DNA of 39,203 nt from Bryobacterales bacterium (GTDB lineage Bacteria; Acidobacteriota; Terriglobia; Bryobacterales; Bryobacteraceae): the NCBI GenBank assembly GCA_003167495.1, contig PMSX01000345.1, positions 1 to 39,203 on the forward strand, written 5' to 3'. Shown here one piece after another: positions 31,314-39,003 of the stretch (its first letter is position 1; each line of letters starts with the position of its first letter). The notes under the pieces were generated by a model. It searched no databases. It had not been told where the DNA came from and saw only the letters and a list, made by a program, of their open reading frames with translations. Both the position numbers and the translations under genes were made by a program.

Positions 31314-31693
31314 TGTCCTAAATCTCTGTTGATCGGTTTGCAACCCTCGATTGCCTAAATCAAGACGACAGCGCACGGACTTGAGGTGAACCATCTCCGG
31401 AATGTTGAGGAGAGCCTTTAGGAACGCTCAGATGTTGAGTCTCAGGAGTCTTGCCGCCATCTTATACTCAGCGATACGTTTATCCCGCGCAGCTTTTCTT
31501 CGTTCTCCGCTTAGATCAAAGGCACCGATTAACGCACAGAAAATGGCTACAAATACGGCTACAAATAGGGCTAGAAATCGGGCGGCTTCCATGTCATTCT
31601 CCTACGAACAGTCTAAACCTTCCAAGGCTCGGATGGGACACTCCGCCGCTGTCCAGCCCAAAAATACAATCAACGCAGATTTAGGACACTACC
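31309..31693. mobile_element. MITE-like non-autonomous element, 385 bp, 25-bp inverted repeats, 8-bp target duplication
   Basis: Both ends begin GGTAGTGTCCTAAATCT reading inward (17 bases identical). After two mismatches the repeat continues with GTTGAT, so 23 of 25 bases pair. The element is flanked on both sides by TTTGATTA. Removing it with one target copy restores a continuous phosphoesterase frame ending in CGT TAA, which supports a recent insertion. An 8-bp duplication is known for IS6, IS1, IS256 and IS1595 families; I cannot assign the ends to one. No transposase remnant is seen in any frame. The interior encodes one small ORF with a ribosome site on the minus strand. It accounts for most of the 433-bp stretch between the two neighbouring genes. 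Confidence 0.92.
31428..31592 (-). CDS. Small 54-residue membrane protein inside the mini-element
   Basis: The ORF starts at ATG 31592 with AGGAG six bases upstream and ends at TGA 31428-31430. It encodes one hydrophobic helix (about residues 5-25, RFLALFVAVFVAIFCALIGA) followed by a basic amphipathic tail (residues 26-54), rich in Arg and Lys. I do not recognise the family. The good ribosome site and clean helix-plus-charged-tail layout favour a real gene; its shortness and location in a non-coding-type element argue caution. It may be a passenger gene, a toxin-like small protein, or part of a frameshifted remnant. No promoter could be identified. Confidence 0.5.
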   Translation of the reverse strand: MEAARFLALFVAVFVAIFCALIGAFDLSGERRKAARDKRIAEYKMAARLLRLNI

Positions 31694-31701
31694 TTTGATT
31701 A
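31694..31701. repeat. Right target-site duplication of the mini-element
   Basis: TTTGATTA directly follows the right inverted repeat and is identical to the copy at 31301-31308. The following bases GGCGTTAA contain the ancestral stop codon of the phosphoesterase gene. Confidence 0.9.
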
Positions 31702-31746
31702 GGCGTTAAGTCGACGTATACTCAGAGCTGTAACAAGGAATAGCGA

Positions 31747-32781
31747 ATGCATTGCGCTGGATTCAATTCCGATACCTATGATCGGTATGTACTGGGACTG
31801 CTGGAGGAACCAGACCGCTCCCAACTGGAAGCCCAAGTTCAAGAACAGTGCCCGGCCTGCCTCACCGGTGTGCAGCGGAGCATGAACCTATGGTTGGTTT
31901 TTGCGGAAACGTTGGAAAACGCCGAACCATCCGAAGACTTCCGCGGGCGAATTGTGAGGATTGCCGAACTTAGCCGAAAAGTTTTGACGTTTCCCAAAAA
32001 CTCAGCTTTGCGCGAGCGATCGTCTGTCCCCATTTCGACCTTAGTCGTCATCTGCGCGGTCACTTGCATCTTGCTGGTGGCCACTTGGTATGCGGCGCGC
32101 GCGTGGACCCGCATCGACCGGCCCACTTCGGCTTCCGGCCTCGAACGCTTGGCCCAGAATCTGGCGCGCACTCAGCTCATGCTGGATCAGGAAGTCGATA
32201 AACGCCAAAAGGCCGAAAACAAAATGAGCACATCTGACCTGGCCGCCCTTCAAAAATCCAAAGCCCAGGAAGATCAGCTGCTCAAAGTACAGGCGCAGGC
32301 TGAGCAGTTGAAGACTGAGATCGATCGCAACAAACAACAAGCCAACGGCGCCACCATTCTGCTCGACACCTTCGCCCATCCAGCGTTGCGCTTGCTCCCG
32401 ATGAAAGCCACTGAGGCAGCCGTCAAAGGTCTCGGCTACGTAATCTTCGAGCGGAAATCGCTCCTGGTTTTTGTGGGAACAAACCTGCCCAAACCATCTC
32501 CAGGTCACACGTTTCAACTTTGGATTCTGCGCAACGAGTCACCACCCATTGAAGAAGTGCCCGCGGGTTTCATGCCCGCAGATACCGTCGGCACTTGGGT
32601 GATGGCGTATCCAGACGCCACTATGCTTAAGAATGCAGACGCCACTGTGCTCAAGAACGCAGACGCCACCATGCTCAAGAACGTGGTTGGCGTCGAAGTG
32701 ACCGAAGAGCCGGTTCAGGGAGACTATCAAAAACCCTCCGGACCGAAGCTGTTTGAAGCAAGTACGGTGGAAGATAACTAG
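31747..32781 (+). CDS. RskA-like transmembrane anti-sigma factor, no adjacent sigma gene
   Basis: A 344-residue membrane protein of anti-sigma-K type. The cytoplasmic N-terminal part (1-90) has the anti-sigma domain layout [20 protein letters not shown], with CPAC (Cys35, Cys38). The His of the zinc motif (HxxxCxxC) is missing. One transmembrane helix lies at about 96-118. A charged coiled-coil stretch spans about 130-200, where RskA has a short linker. The extracytoplasmic RskA domain lies at about 201-340 ([20 protein letters not shown], then VGTWVMAY and VTEEPVQGD). A three-copy 8-residue repeat sits inside it. An AAGGA site precedes the ATG. Usually a sigma gene is adjacent; here the mini-element and the phosphoesterase gene lie upstream. 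Confidence 0.8.
   Translation: MHCAGFNSDTYDRYVLGLLEEPDRSQLEAQVQEQCPACLTGVQRSMNLWLVFAETLENAEPSEDFRGRIVRIAELSRKVLTFPKNSALRERSSVPISTLVVICAVTCILLVATWYAARAWTRIDRPTSASGLERLAQNLARTQLMLDQEVDKRQKAENKMSTSDLAALQKSKAQEDQLLKVQAQAEQLKTEIDRNKQQANGATILLDTFAHPALRLLPMKATEAAVKGLGYVIFERKSLLVFVGTNLPKPSPGHTFQLWILRNESPPIEEVPAGFMPADTVGTWVMAYPDATMLKNADATVLKNADATMLKNVVGVEVTEEPVQGDYQKPSGPKLFEASTVEDN
32614..32685 (+). repeat. Three 24-bp in-frame tandem repeats in the anti-sigma gene
   Basis: Copies at 32614-32637, 32638-32661 and 32662-32685 encode [16 protein letters not shown] and DATMLKNV. They differ by a few bases, mostly at third codon positions, and keep the reading frame. The insertion lies in a loop of the RskA domain. 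Confidence 0.95.
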
Positions 32782-33611
32782 CGGAGGAAATCCTCCAGCT
32801 GTATTTTCGTCTCGGTGCCGGCATCGCGGTATTTCACAATCACCGGAGTGTAGAGCGAGATACCCCACTCCTTGCCTGGGCCCGTTTTCACTGCGCGCGA
32901 ACCAGCCACGACAACGGCTTCTTCCGGAATGATGAGCGGATCTTCCGCGCTGGCGCGGTGTACCGTCTCGCGAACCAGATCGTAAACGGGAGTAGAACGA
33001 TTCAAGATCGTACCGCTGCCCAGTACGGCTCGCTTCTTGATAACTGTGCCTTCATAGACGCCGCAGTTGCCGCCTATCAGCACGTCATCTTCCACAATCA
33101 CGGGAATGGCGCCCACCGGCTCAAGCACGCCGCCGATTTGCGAAGCAGCGGAGATATGACAATTCTTTCCGATCTGCGCGCAGCTCCCGATCAGCGCGTG
33201 CGAATCCACCATCGTTCCATCGTCCACATACGCCCCCACGTTGATGTACATGGGAGGCATGCACGTGACACCCCGGCCAATGTAGCAACCGTCGCGGATA
33301 CTGGAACCACCCGGCACCACGCGCACACCGTCGCGCACGCTGAGATGCTTGAGCGGGTACGTCGATTTATCAAAAAACTGGCCGGACATTTCCACAATGC
33401 CACCGATGCGAAAGCCCAGCAGAATGCCTTTCTTCACCCAGGTATTGACGCGCCAGCCCGTACGTTGCAATGCGTCCGGTTCGGCGGAGCGAACCTTCCC
33501 TCGATTGAGCAAATCGATAAATTCGCTGAATAACTTCTTATGTTCGTCGGTATACTGCGGCGGCTGCTGATCGAAAAGTGTCTCTATAGATTGCCGCAGA
33601 GCATCACTCAA
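32778..33611 (-). CDS. dapD: Tetrahydrodipicolinate N-succinyltransferase DapD
   Basis: A 277-residue enzyme that succinylates tetrahydrodipicolinate in lysine/diaminopimelate synthesis. The left-handed beta-helix hexapeptide repeats run at about residues 110-240 ([60 protein letters not shown]). The preceding [14 protein letters not shown] segment is typical of DapD. The start is set at TTG 33611, overlapping the dapA stop (TTGA), with GGGAG eight bases upstream. This gives the normal family length (about 275); the longer frame to 33704 would run inside dapA and has no DapD-like sequence. It is the last gene of the operon and ends 4 bases into the anti-sigma gene on the other strand. Confidence 0.95.
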   Translation of the reverse strand: MSDALRQSIETLFDQQPPQYTDEHKKLFSEFIDLLNRGKVRSAEPDALQRTGWRVNTWVKKGILLGFRIGGIVEMSGQFFDKSTYPLKHLSVRDGVRVVPGGSSIRDGCYIGRGVTCMPPMYINVGAYVDDGTMVDSHALIGSCAQIGKNCHISAASQIGGVLEPVGAIPVIVEDDVLIGGNCGVYEGTVIKKRAVLGSGTILNRSTPVYDLVRETVHRASAEDPLIIPEEAVVVAGSRAVKTGPGKEWGISLYTPVIVKYRDAGTETKIQLEDFLR

Positions 33612-34498
33612 GCGCGCACTCCCGCCAATAAGCCCAGAGATTCGAGAACAGCTTCCACCTTTTGCTGTGACGCCAGCGCCGGCGCAACCATCGGCAGCCG
33701 CCAAACTGGCTCACACAGACCCATGCGCGCCATGGCGAATTTCACGGGTCCCGGGCTCGTCTCGACAAAATTGATTTCCATAAGAGCCTGATATTTTTTC
33801 TGCAACTGGCGCGCGCGGACAAAGTCGCCTTTCAAAGCGGCCTGCGTCAAAGAGGTGAACTCGCCGGGAATCTCGTTCGAGACCACCGAGATCACGCCTT
33901 GACCGCCAAGGGCAATCAGCGGCAAAGCAACGGCGTCGTCGCCGGAAAGAACGACGAAAGATTCAGGCACGCGCGCAATAATGCTCGCCATTTGCGAAAT
34001 GCTGCCTGACGCTTCCTTCACGCCGACGATGTTCTTGATTTCCGCCAGACGCACGAGCGTGGCCGGCTCTACGTTGACGGAAGTGCGAGACTGCACGCTG
34101 TAAACGATGATAGGCAGCGGCGTGGAATTCGCCAGAGCCTGGTAGTGCTGATACAAGCCTTCTTGCGTTGGCTTGTTGTAATACGGTGTGACAGAGAGGA
34201 TGCCGGAAACGCCCAGCTTGTGCAGATCGGCAATCAGCCGGATGACATGCGTTGTGTCGTAGCCGCCTGCGCCGGCAATAACGGGCACCCGGCCGCGTGC
34301 TTGCTCCACCGTGATCTCCACCACGCGCAAATGTTCGGCATGAGACAACGTTGGGCTTTCGCCGGTGGTGCCGCACGGAACTAGAAAGTTGATGCCGCCG
34401 GCGATTTGAGAATCCACAATCTTTCGCAGCGCAAGCTCGTCCAGCGACCCGCCTTCCTTGAATGGCGTGATGAGCGCAGTGCCGCAGCCGGTAAACAT
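33608..34498 (-). CDS. dapA: 4-Hydroxy-tetrahydrodipicolinate synthase DapA
   Basis: A 296-residue aldolase that condenses pyruvate with aspartate semialdehyde. It begins [20 protein letters not shown]. The pyruvate-binding TTGES motif lies in [18 protein letters not shown]. The proton-relay Tyr lies in [20 protein letters not shown] and the second Tyr in the [12 protein letters not shown] segment. The Schiff-base Lys is in [11 protein letters not shown]. Length and motifs are complete. In [10 protein letters not shown] the usual YNVPxRT sequence is changed from Asn-Val-Pro to Ser-Val-Gln, a noticeable variation. The ATG at 34498 has an AAGGAG site that overlaps the end of dapB. It is followed by dapD with a 4-nt overlap. 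Confidence 0.96.
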   Translation of the reverse strand: MFTGCGTALITPFKEGGSLDELALRKIVDSQIAGGINFLVPCGTTGESPTLSHAEHLRVVEITVEQARGRVPVIAGAGGYDTTHVIRLIADLHKLGVSGILSVTPYYNKPTQEGLYQHYQALANSTPLPIIVYSVQSRTSVNVEPATLVRLAEIKNIVGVKEASGSISQMASIIARVPESFVVLSGDDAVALPLIALGGQGVISVVSNEIPGEFTSLTQAALKGDFVRARQLQKKYQALMEINFVETSPGPVKFAMARMGLCEPVWRLPMVAPALASQQKVEAVLESLGLLAGVRA

Positions 34499-34513
34499 AT
34501 TCTTTTTTACTCC

Positions 34514-35215
34514 TTAACCAAACAATACTTCTTCCAAAGTGAAGACGCCTTTACGGCCCAGAATCCAACGGGCCGATTTCAAAGCGCCGCGCGCGAAACC
34601 TTCCCTGCTCCGCGCCGTGTGACGCAGGGTGATGGTATCCGCGGCCGAATCAAAACCGATTTCATGCGTTCCAGGATGTTTACCGGCGCGGCTGGAACTG
34701 GTATCGATGTTTCGCTTATAACCGGCGTCTCTCATCGCTTGGATCAAGTGTATGAGCGTGCCCGACGGGGCGTCTTTCTTGGCGTCGTGATGAATCTCCC
34801 AAGCCCATGCGCCATATTCGGCTTCGTCGCGCAAGAGTTGCGCTGCCAACGCGGCGAGCTTGTTGAAGACAGCCACCCCGATCGAGAAATTCGGACTCCA
34901 CACAAGACCAGTGCCGGAGTCTTCCACCATTCGTTTAACCTCCGGAAGATGATCGAACCAGCCGGTGGTACCGGTCACCACTGGCGTTTTAAGCTCGGCT
35001 AGCCGCTTCAAATTTTGCGTCGCAGTTTCCGGAGTCGAGAATTCAATCGCCACATCCACGTGTTCGAATGCCTCGGGCGTCATGCCCGCGCCCTTAGCGT
35101 TGTTCAAATCGTGCAGTCGCAGAACAACGTCAAAGTTGTATTCAGGCGCAAGCTGTTCAATAAGGTGGCCCATCTTGCCGTAGCCCACAATCGCGAGTTT
35201 TTGATTTTGTGACAT
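34514..35215 (-). CDS. dapB: 4-Hydroxy-tetrahydrodipicolinate reductase DapB
   Basis: A 233-residue reductase, at the short end for the family (about 240-270). The nucleotide-binding segment is LAIVGYGKMGHLIEQL. The catalytic/substrate segment is AWEIHHDAKKDAPSGTLIHL, with the conserved E-x-HH-x-x-K-x-D-x-PSGT. VVTGTTGWFDHL and VWSPNFSIGVAVFNKL (here in place of ...aNfSlGv.l...) are also present. The start overlaps the lysC stop by one base (TAATG), and dapA starts 15 bp after its stop. It reduces the product of DapA with NAD(P)H. Confidence 0.95.
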   Translation of the reverse strand: MSQNQKLAIVGYGKMGHLIEQLAPEYNFDVVLRLHDLNNAKGAGMTPEAFEHVDVAIEFSTPETATQNLKRLAELKTPVVTGTTGWFDHLPEVKRMVEDSGTGLVWSPNFSIGVAVFNKLAALAAQLLRDEAEYGAWAWEIHHDAKKDAPSGTLIHLIQAMRDAGYKRNIDTSSSRAGKHPGTHEIGFDSAADTITLRHTARSREGFARGALKSARWILGRKGVFTLEEVLFG

Positions 35216-36582
35216 TAGGCGAACACCGCCGGATCGAGAGTCGAAAAAAATTCCTTATGCAAAGCAGACACCGCGCCGGCCAGATCTTTGTCGGCGATAA
35301 CGAAACCAAGGTTCAACAAAGACGCGCCCTGCGAGATCATGCAGATATTCTTGTCGGCCAATACTTGAAACGCCCGCCCTGCAATACCGGGCGTATGCCG
35401 TATGTTCTCACCAACCAAACAGACTATGGCTTGTTGGGCTTCCACTGTCACCTCAGCAAATTGACGGACCTCTTCACTGATGGAATTGAGGTTCTCCGTA
35501 TTATCTAACGTCAGCGAAACGCTCACCTCTGAAGTCGAGAGCATATCGACGCTCGTCCCATAGCGATCGAAGATTTCGAAGATGCGGCGGAGAAAGCCGT
35601 GCGCCATCAGCATGCGTGTGGAACGGATGTTCACAATCGTGATATCGCGTTTACACGAAATGGATTTCACCGGGTTCGTGCAGGGCGCTACCTCCAAAGT
35701 AATGCGCGTGCCGTCCACTTCAGGCCGCTTCGAATTGAGAATAAGAACTGGAATATTCTTTTCGACGGCTGGCAGCACAGTGGCCGGATGAAGAACTTTT
35801 GCCCCAAAAAATGCCATTTCCGCAGCTTCTGCGAACGAAATGCTCTTAACTCGATGGCCGCCCGGCATGATGCGCGGATCCGCGGTCAGCATGCCGTCAA
35901 CATCCGTCCAAATTTGAATTTCTTCGGCTTCTACACCAGCGCCAATAATGGCGGCAGAGTAATCTGAACCGCCGCGGCCAAGGGTAGTGGTCACACCGTC
36001 TTTAGTCGCGCCAATGAATCCGCCCATGACCACAACGGAATGCTCGGCAACCGGACGAACTCTTTCGGCAAGCGCGGCGTAGGTTTCTTCAAACAGCGGC
36101 TGGGCTTGCGTGAAGCGATCGTCAGTGATGATCACGCGCCGCGAATCCACATGCTGCGTGGGCATGCCAGCGGCGCGAAACGCGAAGCTAACGACAAGGC
36201 TCGAGAGACGCTCGCCAACGCTCGCGATAGCATCTTTCGAACGGTCGGAAAGTTCGCCGACAACCGAGAGACCTTTGACAAGTTCATCGAGCCAATCGAA
36301 ATGCGTGCGTATGAAGCGGTCTAAATCGGCCGCAGCGGGACCGGCCAGCGCTAGGCCGTGTGTAAGGTGATCGCCACGCAGTTCATCGACAATGGTCAAA
36401 GCCTGATCGCGCCGTCCGGCGGCAGCTTCATGCGCTGCGGCCAGCAGTCTGTTAGTGGTTTTGCCCATAGCGGACACAACCACAATGGGGCGGCGCCGTT
36501 CATACTTCTGGACAATAGACGTGACGCGAGTGATGGCATCGCGGGATTCAACCGACGTGCCCCCAAACTTCATGACGATCAT
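35215..36582 (-). CDS. lysC: Aspartate kinase LysC (lysine-sensitive-type architecture)
   Basis: A 455-residue aspartokinase, the first enzyme of the pathway. The kinase domain has VMKFGGTSVESRDAITRV at the N terminus, VVVSAMGKTTNRLL, VVVMGGFIGAT followed by TTLGRGGSDYSAAIIGAG, and WTDVDGMLTADPRIMPGGHR. Two ACT regulatory domains follow at about 300-455 (IRSTRMLMAHGFLRRIFEIF, then VEAQQAIVCLVGENIRHTPG). Length and layout resemble the E. coli LysC (AK III) group more than the Bacillus alpha/beta type. The ATG at 36582 lies 4 bp after the asd stop; a second ATG is three codons in. Feedback by lysine is expected from the ACT domains but is not shown by sequence alone. Confidence 0.95.
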   Translation of the reverse strand: MIVMKFGGTSVESRDAITRVTSIVQKYERRRPIVVVSAMGKTTNRLLAAAHEAAAGRRDQALTIVDELRGDHLTHGLALAGPAAADLDRFIRTHFDWLDELVKGLSVVGELSDRSKDAIASVGERLSSLVVSFAFRAAGMPTQHVDSRRVIITDDRFTQAQPLFEETYAALAERVRPVAEHSVVVMGGFIGATKDGVTTTLGRGGSDYSAAIIGAGVEAEEIQIWTDVDGMLTADPRIMPGGHRVKSISFAEAAEMAFFGAKVLHPATVLPAVEKNIPVLILNSKRPEVDGTRITLEVAPCTNPVKSISCKRDITIVNIRSTRMLMAHGFLRRIFEIFDRYGTSVDMLSTSEVSVSLTLDNTENLNSISEEVRQFAEVTVEAQQAIVCLVGENIRHTPGIAGRAFQVLADKNICMISQGASLLNLGFVIADKDLAGAVSALHKEFFSTLDPAVFA

Positions 36583-36586
36583 GGCT

Positions 36587-37636
36587 TCAGTCCAGAAAGC
36601 CTTCCGATGCCATCAGCTCAGCATTGAGAACCGCCGCTCCGGCAGCGCCGCGAATCGTGTTATGGCCGCAGGCGACCAATTTTATATCCAGCGCCGGGCA
36701 TTCGCGAATGCGTCCAACCGTTACGCCCATGCCGTTTTCCCGCATGGCATCGCGCCGCGGCTGGGGACGATCGGTTTGCGGCAAATAAGTAAGCGGTTTC
36801 GACGGCGCGCTCGGGAGTTTGCGTTGCTGCGGAACGCTTTGAAAATTTTCGATAGCGGCCTGCACATCGGCCACCGAAGGCTTCTTTGAGAATTCGATGG
36901 AAGTGGTGATCACATGACCATCGACAACCGCAACGCGATTGCAATGAGCGCTGACACGCGCAGCGAGAGGTGCAATCGAGCCGTTCCCCAATGTACCCAG
37001 AATCTTCTGCGTCTCTTGCTGCATTTTCTCTTCTTCGGAACCGATGAAAGGAACAACGTTGGCCAGGATGTCCATAGAAGCGACACCTGGATAGCCAGCG
37101 CCGGAGACGGCCTGCAACGTAGCCACAATCACTTTTTCAATGCCAAATTGTTTGAGCGGAGCGAGCGCCATAGTGAGCACGATCGTGGAACAGTTCGGAT
37201 TCGTCACGATCATGCCTTTCCAGCCGCGGATCTTTTGTTGCGCGTGCAACAGAGCTAAATGCCCGGGGTTCACTTCCGGAACGATAAGCGGAACATCAAG
37301 CTCCATGCGGTGATTGCGCGAATTGGAAACAACCACGTGGCCCGCTTGCGCGAAATCGCGTTCAATTTCGGTGGCCACAGAGGCATCCATCGCAGAGAAC
37401 ATCAAGCGCGGCGCGCTGGCGGATGGCTTGGAATCGGAGACTATGATGTCCGCGGCATGAGATGGCAGGTCACCGTCCAACCGCCAGGAAGTGGCATCTT
37501 TGAGTTTCTTTCCCGCCGAACGGTCACTAGCGCCCAGCCACGTGAGATTAAACCACGGATGATCCTGCAAAAAACGAATGAAATGCTGGCCCACCATTCC
37601 GGTGCCGCCCAGAATACCGACGTCGATCGTTTTCAT
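36587..37636 (-). CDS. asd: Aspartate-semialdehyde dehydrogenase, archaeal/fungal-type
   Basis: A 349-residue NADP-dependent dehydrogenase that makes aspartate semialdehyde. VGILGGTGMVGQHFIRFLQD is the nucleotide-binding segment. NPNCSTIVLTMALAPL carries the active-site Cys. The VATLQAVSGAGYPGVASMDI segment and NVVPFIGSEEEKMQQET are hallmark features of the archaeal/fungal-type branch (as in Methanocaldococcus), not of the E. coli-type enzyme. VSAHCNRVAVVDGHV holds the substrate Arg/His region. The start overlaps the stop of the dapE-like gene (ATGA). It lies directly before lysC. Confidence 0.94.
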   Translation of the reverse strand: MKTIDVGILGGTGMVGQHFIRFLQDHPWFNLTWLGASDRSAGKKLKDATSWRLDGDLPSHAADIIVSDSKPSASAPRLMFSAMDASVATEIERDFAQAGHVVVSNSRNHRMELDVPLIVPEVNPGHLALLHAQQKIRGWKGMIVTNPNCSTIVLTMALAPLKQFGIEKVIVATLQAVSGAGYPGVASMDILANVVPFIGSEEEKMQQETQKILGTLGNGSIAPLAARVSAHCNRVAVVDGHVITTSIEFSKKPSVADVQAAIENFQSVPQQRKLPSAPSKPLTYLPQTDRPQPRRDAMRENGMGVTVGRIRECPALDIKLVACGHNTIRGAAGAAVLNAELMASEGFLD

Positions 37637-38640
37637 TGCTGTGAGAGCCTTTCCACCAGTTGTGAATAAATTTCAACCGCGGCCGTCAGCTGCGATTTGG
37701 CAATGCGCTCCTCCGTTGTGTGTGCTACATGAATCGTTCCAGGACCCAACAGAAAAGGCTGGCCCCAAGTTGCGCCGAACGCCGGAATGTCCGTGGTGTA
37801 TGCCACGACCGTAGTGGCAAAACCCGTCAGCGAACCGAGCAGAACGGCCGGAATAAAGAGAACTTCGTTTGCCTCCGCATCGGGCGCGGCGGCCGATTTG
37901 ATTTGCGTGCGCAGTTCCGTCACATCGCCCACCACGCGGATGAAAATTTCGGCAACAGCTTCATCGGGAATCACATTGGGCGCACGTCCGCCGCGAATCA
38001 CGCCGATATTGAGCGTGCTGGGACCAAGCGTGGCATCCACCGGCAGAGGCAATTTGCGAAGCCGCTCCAGCGCGTTCAAAAGCTTTTCAATGGCCGATTC
38101 GCCAAGCTCCGGATACGCCGAATGCGCCATGCGGCCACGCGCCACGATTTCAAAACGCAGCGCGCCTTTCGAGCCGAGAGCGAGTTGGTTTTCGGTCGGT
38201 TCGCCGTTGATGATGTACTTGCTGCCGCGCGGCGTATTGGCGGCTGCGATGGCGCCAGCGCTGTTGCGTTCTTCCCCGACCACAAAGAGCAGCCCAAAGC
38301 TGCGTTTACCATTGCTGAGCAAGTGTTCGGCGGCCATGAGCATGGAGGCGATGATGCCTTTCGTATCGCAAGCGCCACGCCCCCAGATTTGCGTGCCATC
38401 GTCGCGCGAAGGAATGAACGGGGGGACGGTATCCATGTGCGTCGAGAGCGTGACAACGGGATTTCCGAAGCGCACAAAGAGGTTGTCTCGATCCGTTTCC
38501 ACCGGCATGCGCTCAATTTCACCATCAAAGCGTTTAGCGAGATCGCTCAAGTGATCGAACAAAAACTGGCCGATTTCGCGCTCGTTCGGCGTTATCGATT
38601 CGATGTCGATAAGGGCCCTGGTGAGTTGAAATACGTCCAT
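37633..38640 (-). CDS. dapE: M20-family succinyl-diaminopimelate desuccinylase-like protein (DapE)
   Basis: A 335-residue zinc peptidase-family deacylase. The start is at ATG 38640, giving the normal N terminus MDVFQLTRALIDIESITPNE; the in-frame extension to 38895 is not family-like. Metal and catalytic residues are in LSTHMDTVPP (His and Asp), GRGACDTKG (bridging Asp), VVGEERNSAG (catalytic and metal Glu pair), NGEPTEN and HVAHTTEE (terminal metal His). The dimerisation domain (about 170-270) has the MAHSAYPELGESAIEKLLNAL segment. ArgE, or another acyl-amino-acid hydrolase, cannot be ruled out on sequence, but the overlap with asd and the presence of dapD favour DapE. It heads the lysine operon. 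Confidence 0.82.
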   Translation of the reverse strand: MDVFQLTRALIDIESITPNEREIGQFLFDHLSDLAKRFDGEIERMPVETDRDNLFVRFGNPVVTLSTHMDTVPPFIPSRDDGTQIWGRGACDTKGIIASMLMAAEHLLSNGKRSFGLLFVVGEERNSAGAIAAANTPRGSKYIINGEPTENQLALGSKGALRFEIVARGRMAHSAYPELGESAIEKLLNALERLRKLPLPVDATLGPSTLNIGVIRGGRAPNVIPDEAVAEIFIRVVGDVTELRTQIKSAAAPDAEANEVLFIPAVLLGSLTGFATTVVAYTTDIPAFGATWGQPFLLGPGTIHVAHTTEERIAKSQLTAAVEIYSQLVERLSQQ

Positions 38641-38899
38641 GATTTTGCTCGTAGAATAGCAGACCGCCTCCAGCGGTCCCCAAAGTTCAAAATATTTTAT
38701 CTCCCGTCTTTTCAACTTCTTAACCACTTTTCGCCCGATGCCGCGTTCGCCCCTTCCCGTAATCTGACAACGGAAAGGTGAGAACCAGAAAAGGGGCGTC
38801 AAACGTATGCAAAAACTGATCGACGAATCCAACGCGCGAGCCGCTACAAACAACCGGCAATCCAACCGGCAAAAATCGATTTTCAGAACCGCCAAAAAC
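38641..38899. other. Leader and upstream gap of the lysine operon
   Basis: Together with the hairpin and the bases up to 39003 this makes a 363-bp stretch without a gene. On the minus strand a short inverted repeat GACCGC-N5-GCGGTC (38662-38678) lies 22 bp upstream of the dapE ATG and could be an operator or small hairpin. I could not find a convincing -35/-10 pair, and no lysine riboswitch pattern is evident. Confidence 0.35.
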
Positions 38900-38951
38900 G
38901 GGACTTTTTACCGCGCCTGCCTATATATTTTAAGGGGCGGTAAAAAGTCCC
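38900..38951. repeat. Large perfect palindrome (15-bp stem, 22-nt loop)
   Basis: GGGACTTTTTACCGC (38900-38914) pairs perfectly with GCGGTAAAAAGTCCC (38937-38951); after one mismatch two more pairs extend the stem. The loop is AT-rich with TATATATTTTAA. It is between the end of the TPR gene (39004) and the start of the lysine operon, both on the minus strand. It could end transcription of the TPR gene, though no run of T follows the stem. It could also be a dispersed REP-like or transposon-end palindrome. Confidence 0.8.
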
Positions 38952-39003
38952 CCAAAATCACCCCTCTGGCAACCGGCAAAATTCGCGGCAAGAGTGCCGG
39001 AGT

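Noticed and set aside
31402-31698. A 98-codon + strand ORF through the mini-element
   Set aside because: Runs through the right inverted repeat and past its end, has no ribosome site and low-complexity basic composition.
33612-33704. Longer start for DapD
   Set aside because: Entirely within dapA and Gly/Ser/Ala-rich; normal DapD length is met by TTG 33611.
37720-38781. A 353-codon open frame on the + strand
   Set aside because: Antisense to the dapE-like gene, Arg/His-rich and without a recognisable domain.
38641-38896. Longer start for the dapE-like gene at 38895
   Set aside because: The added residues have no M20-family similarity; ATG 38640 gives the expected N terminus.
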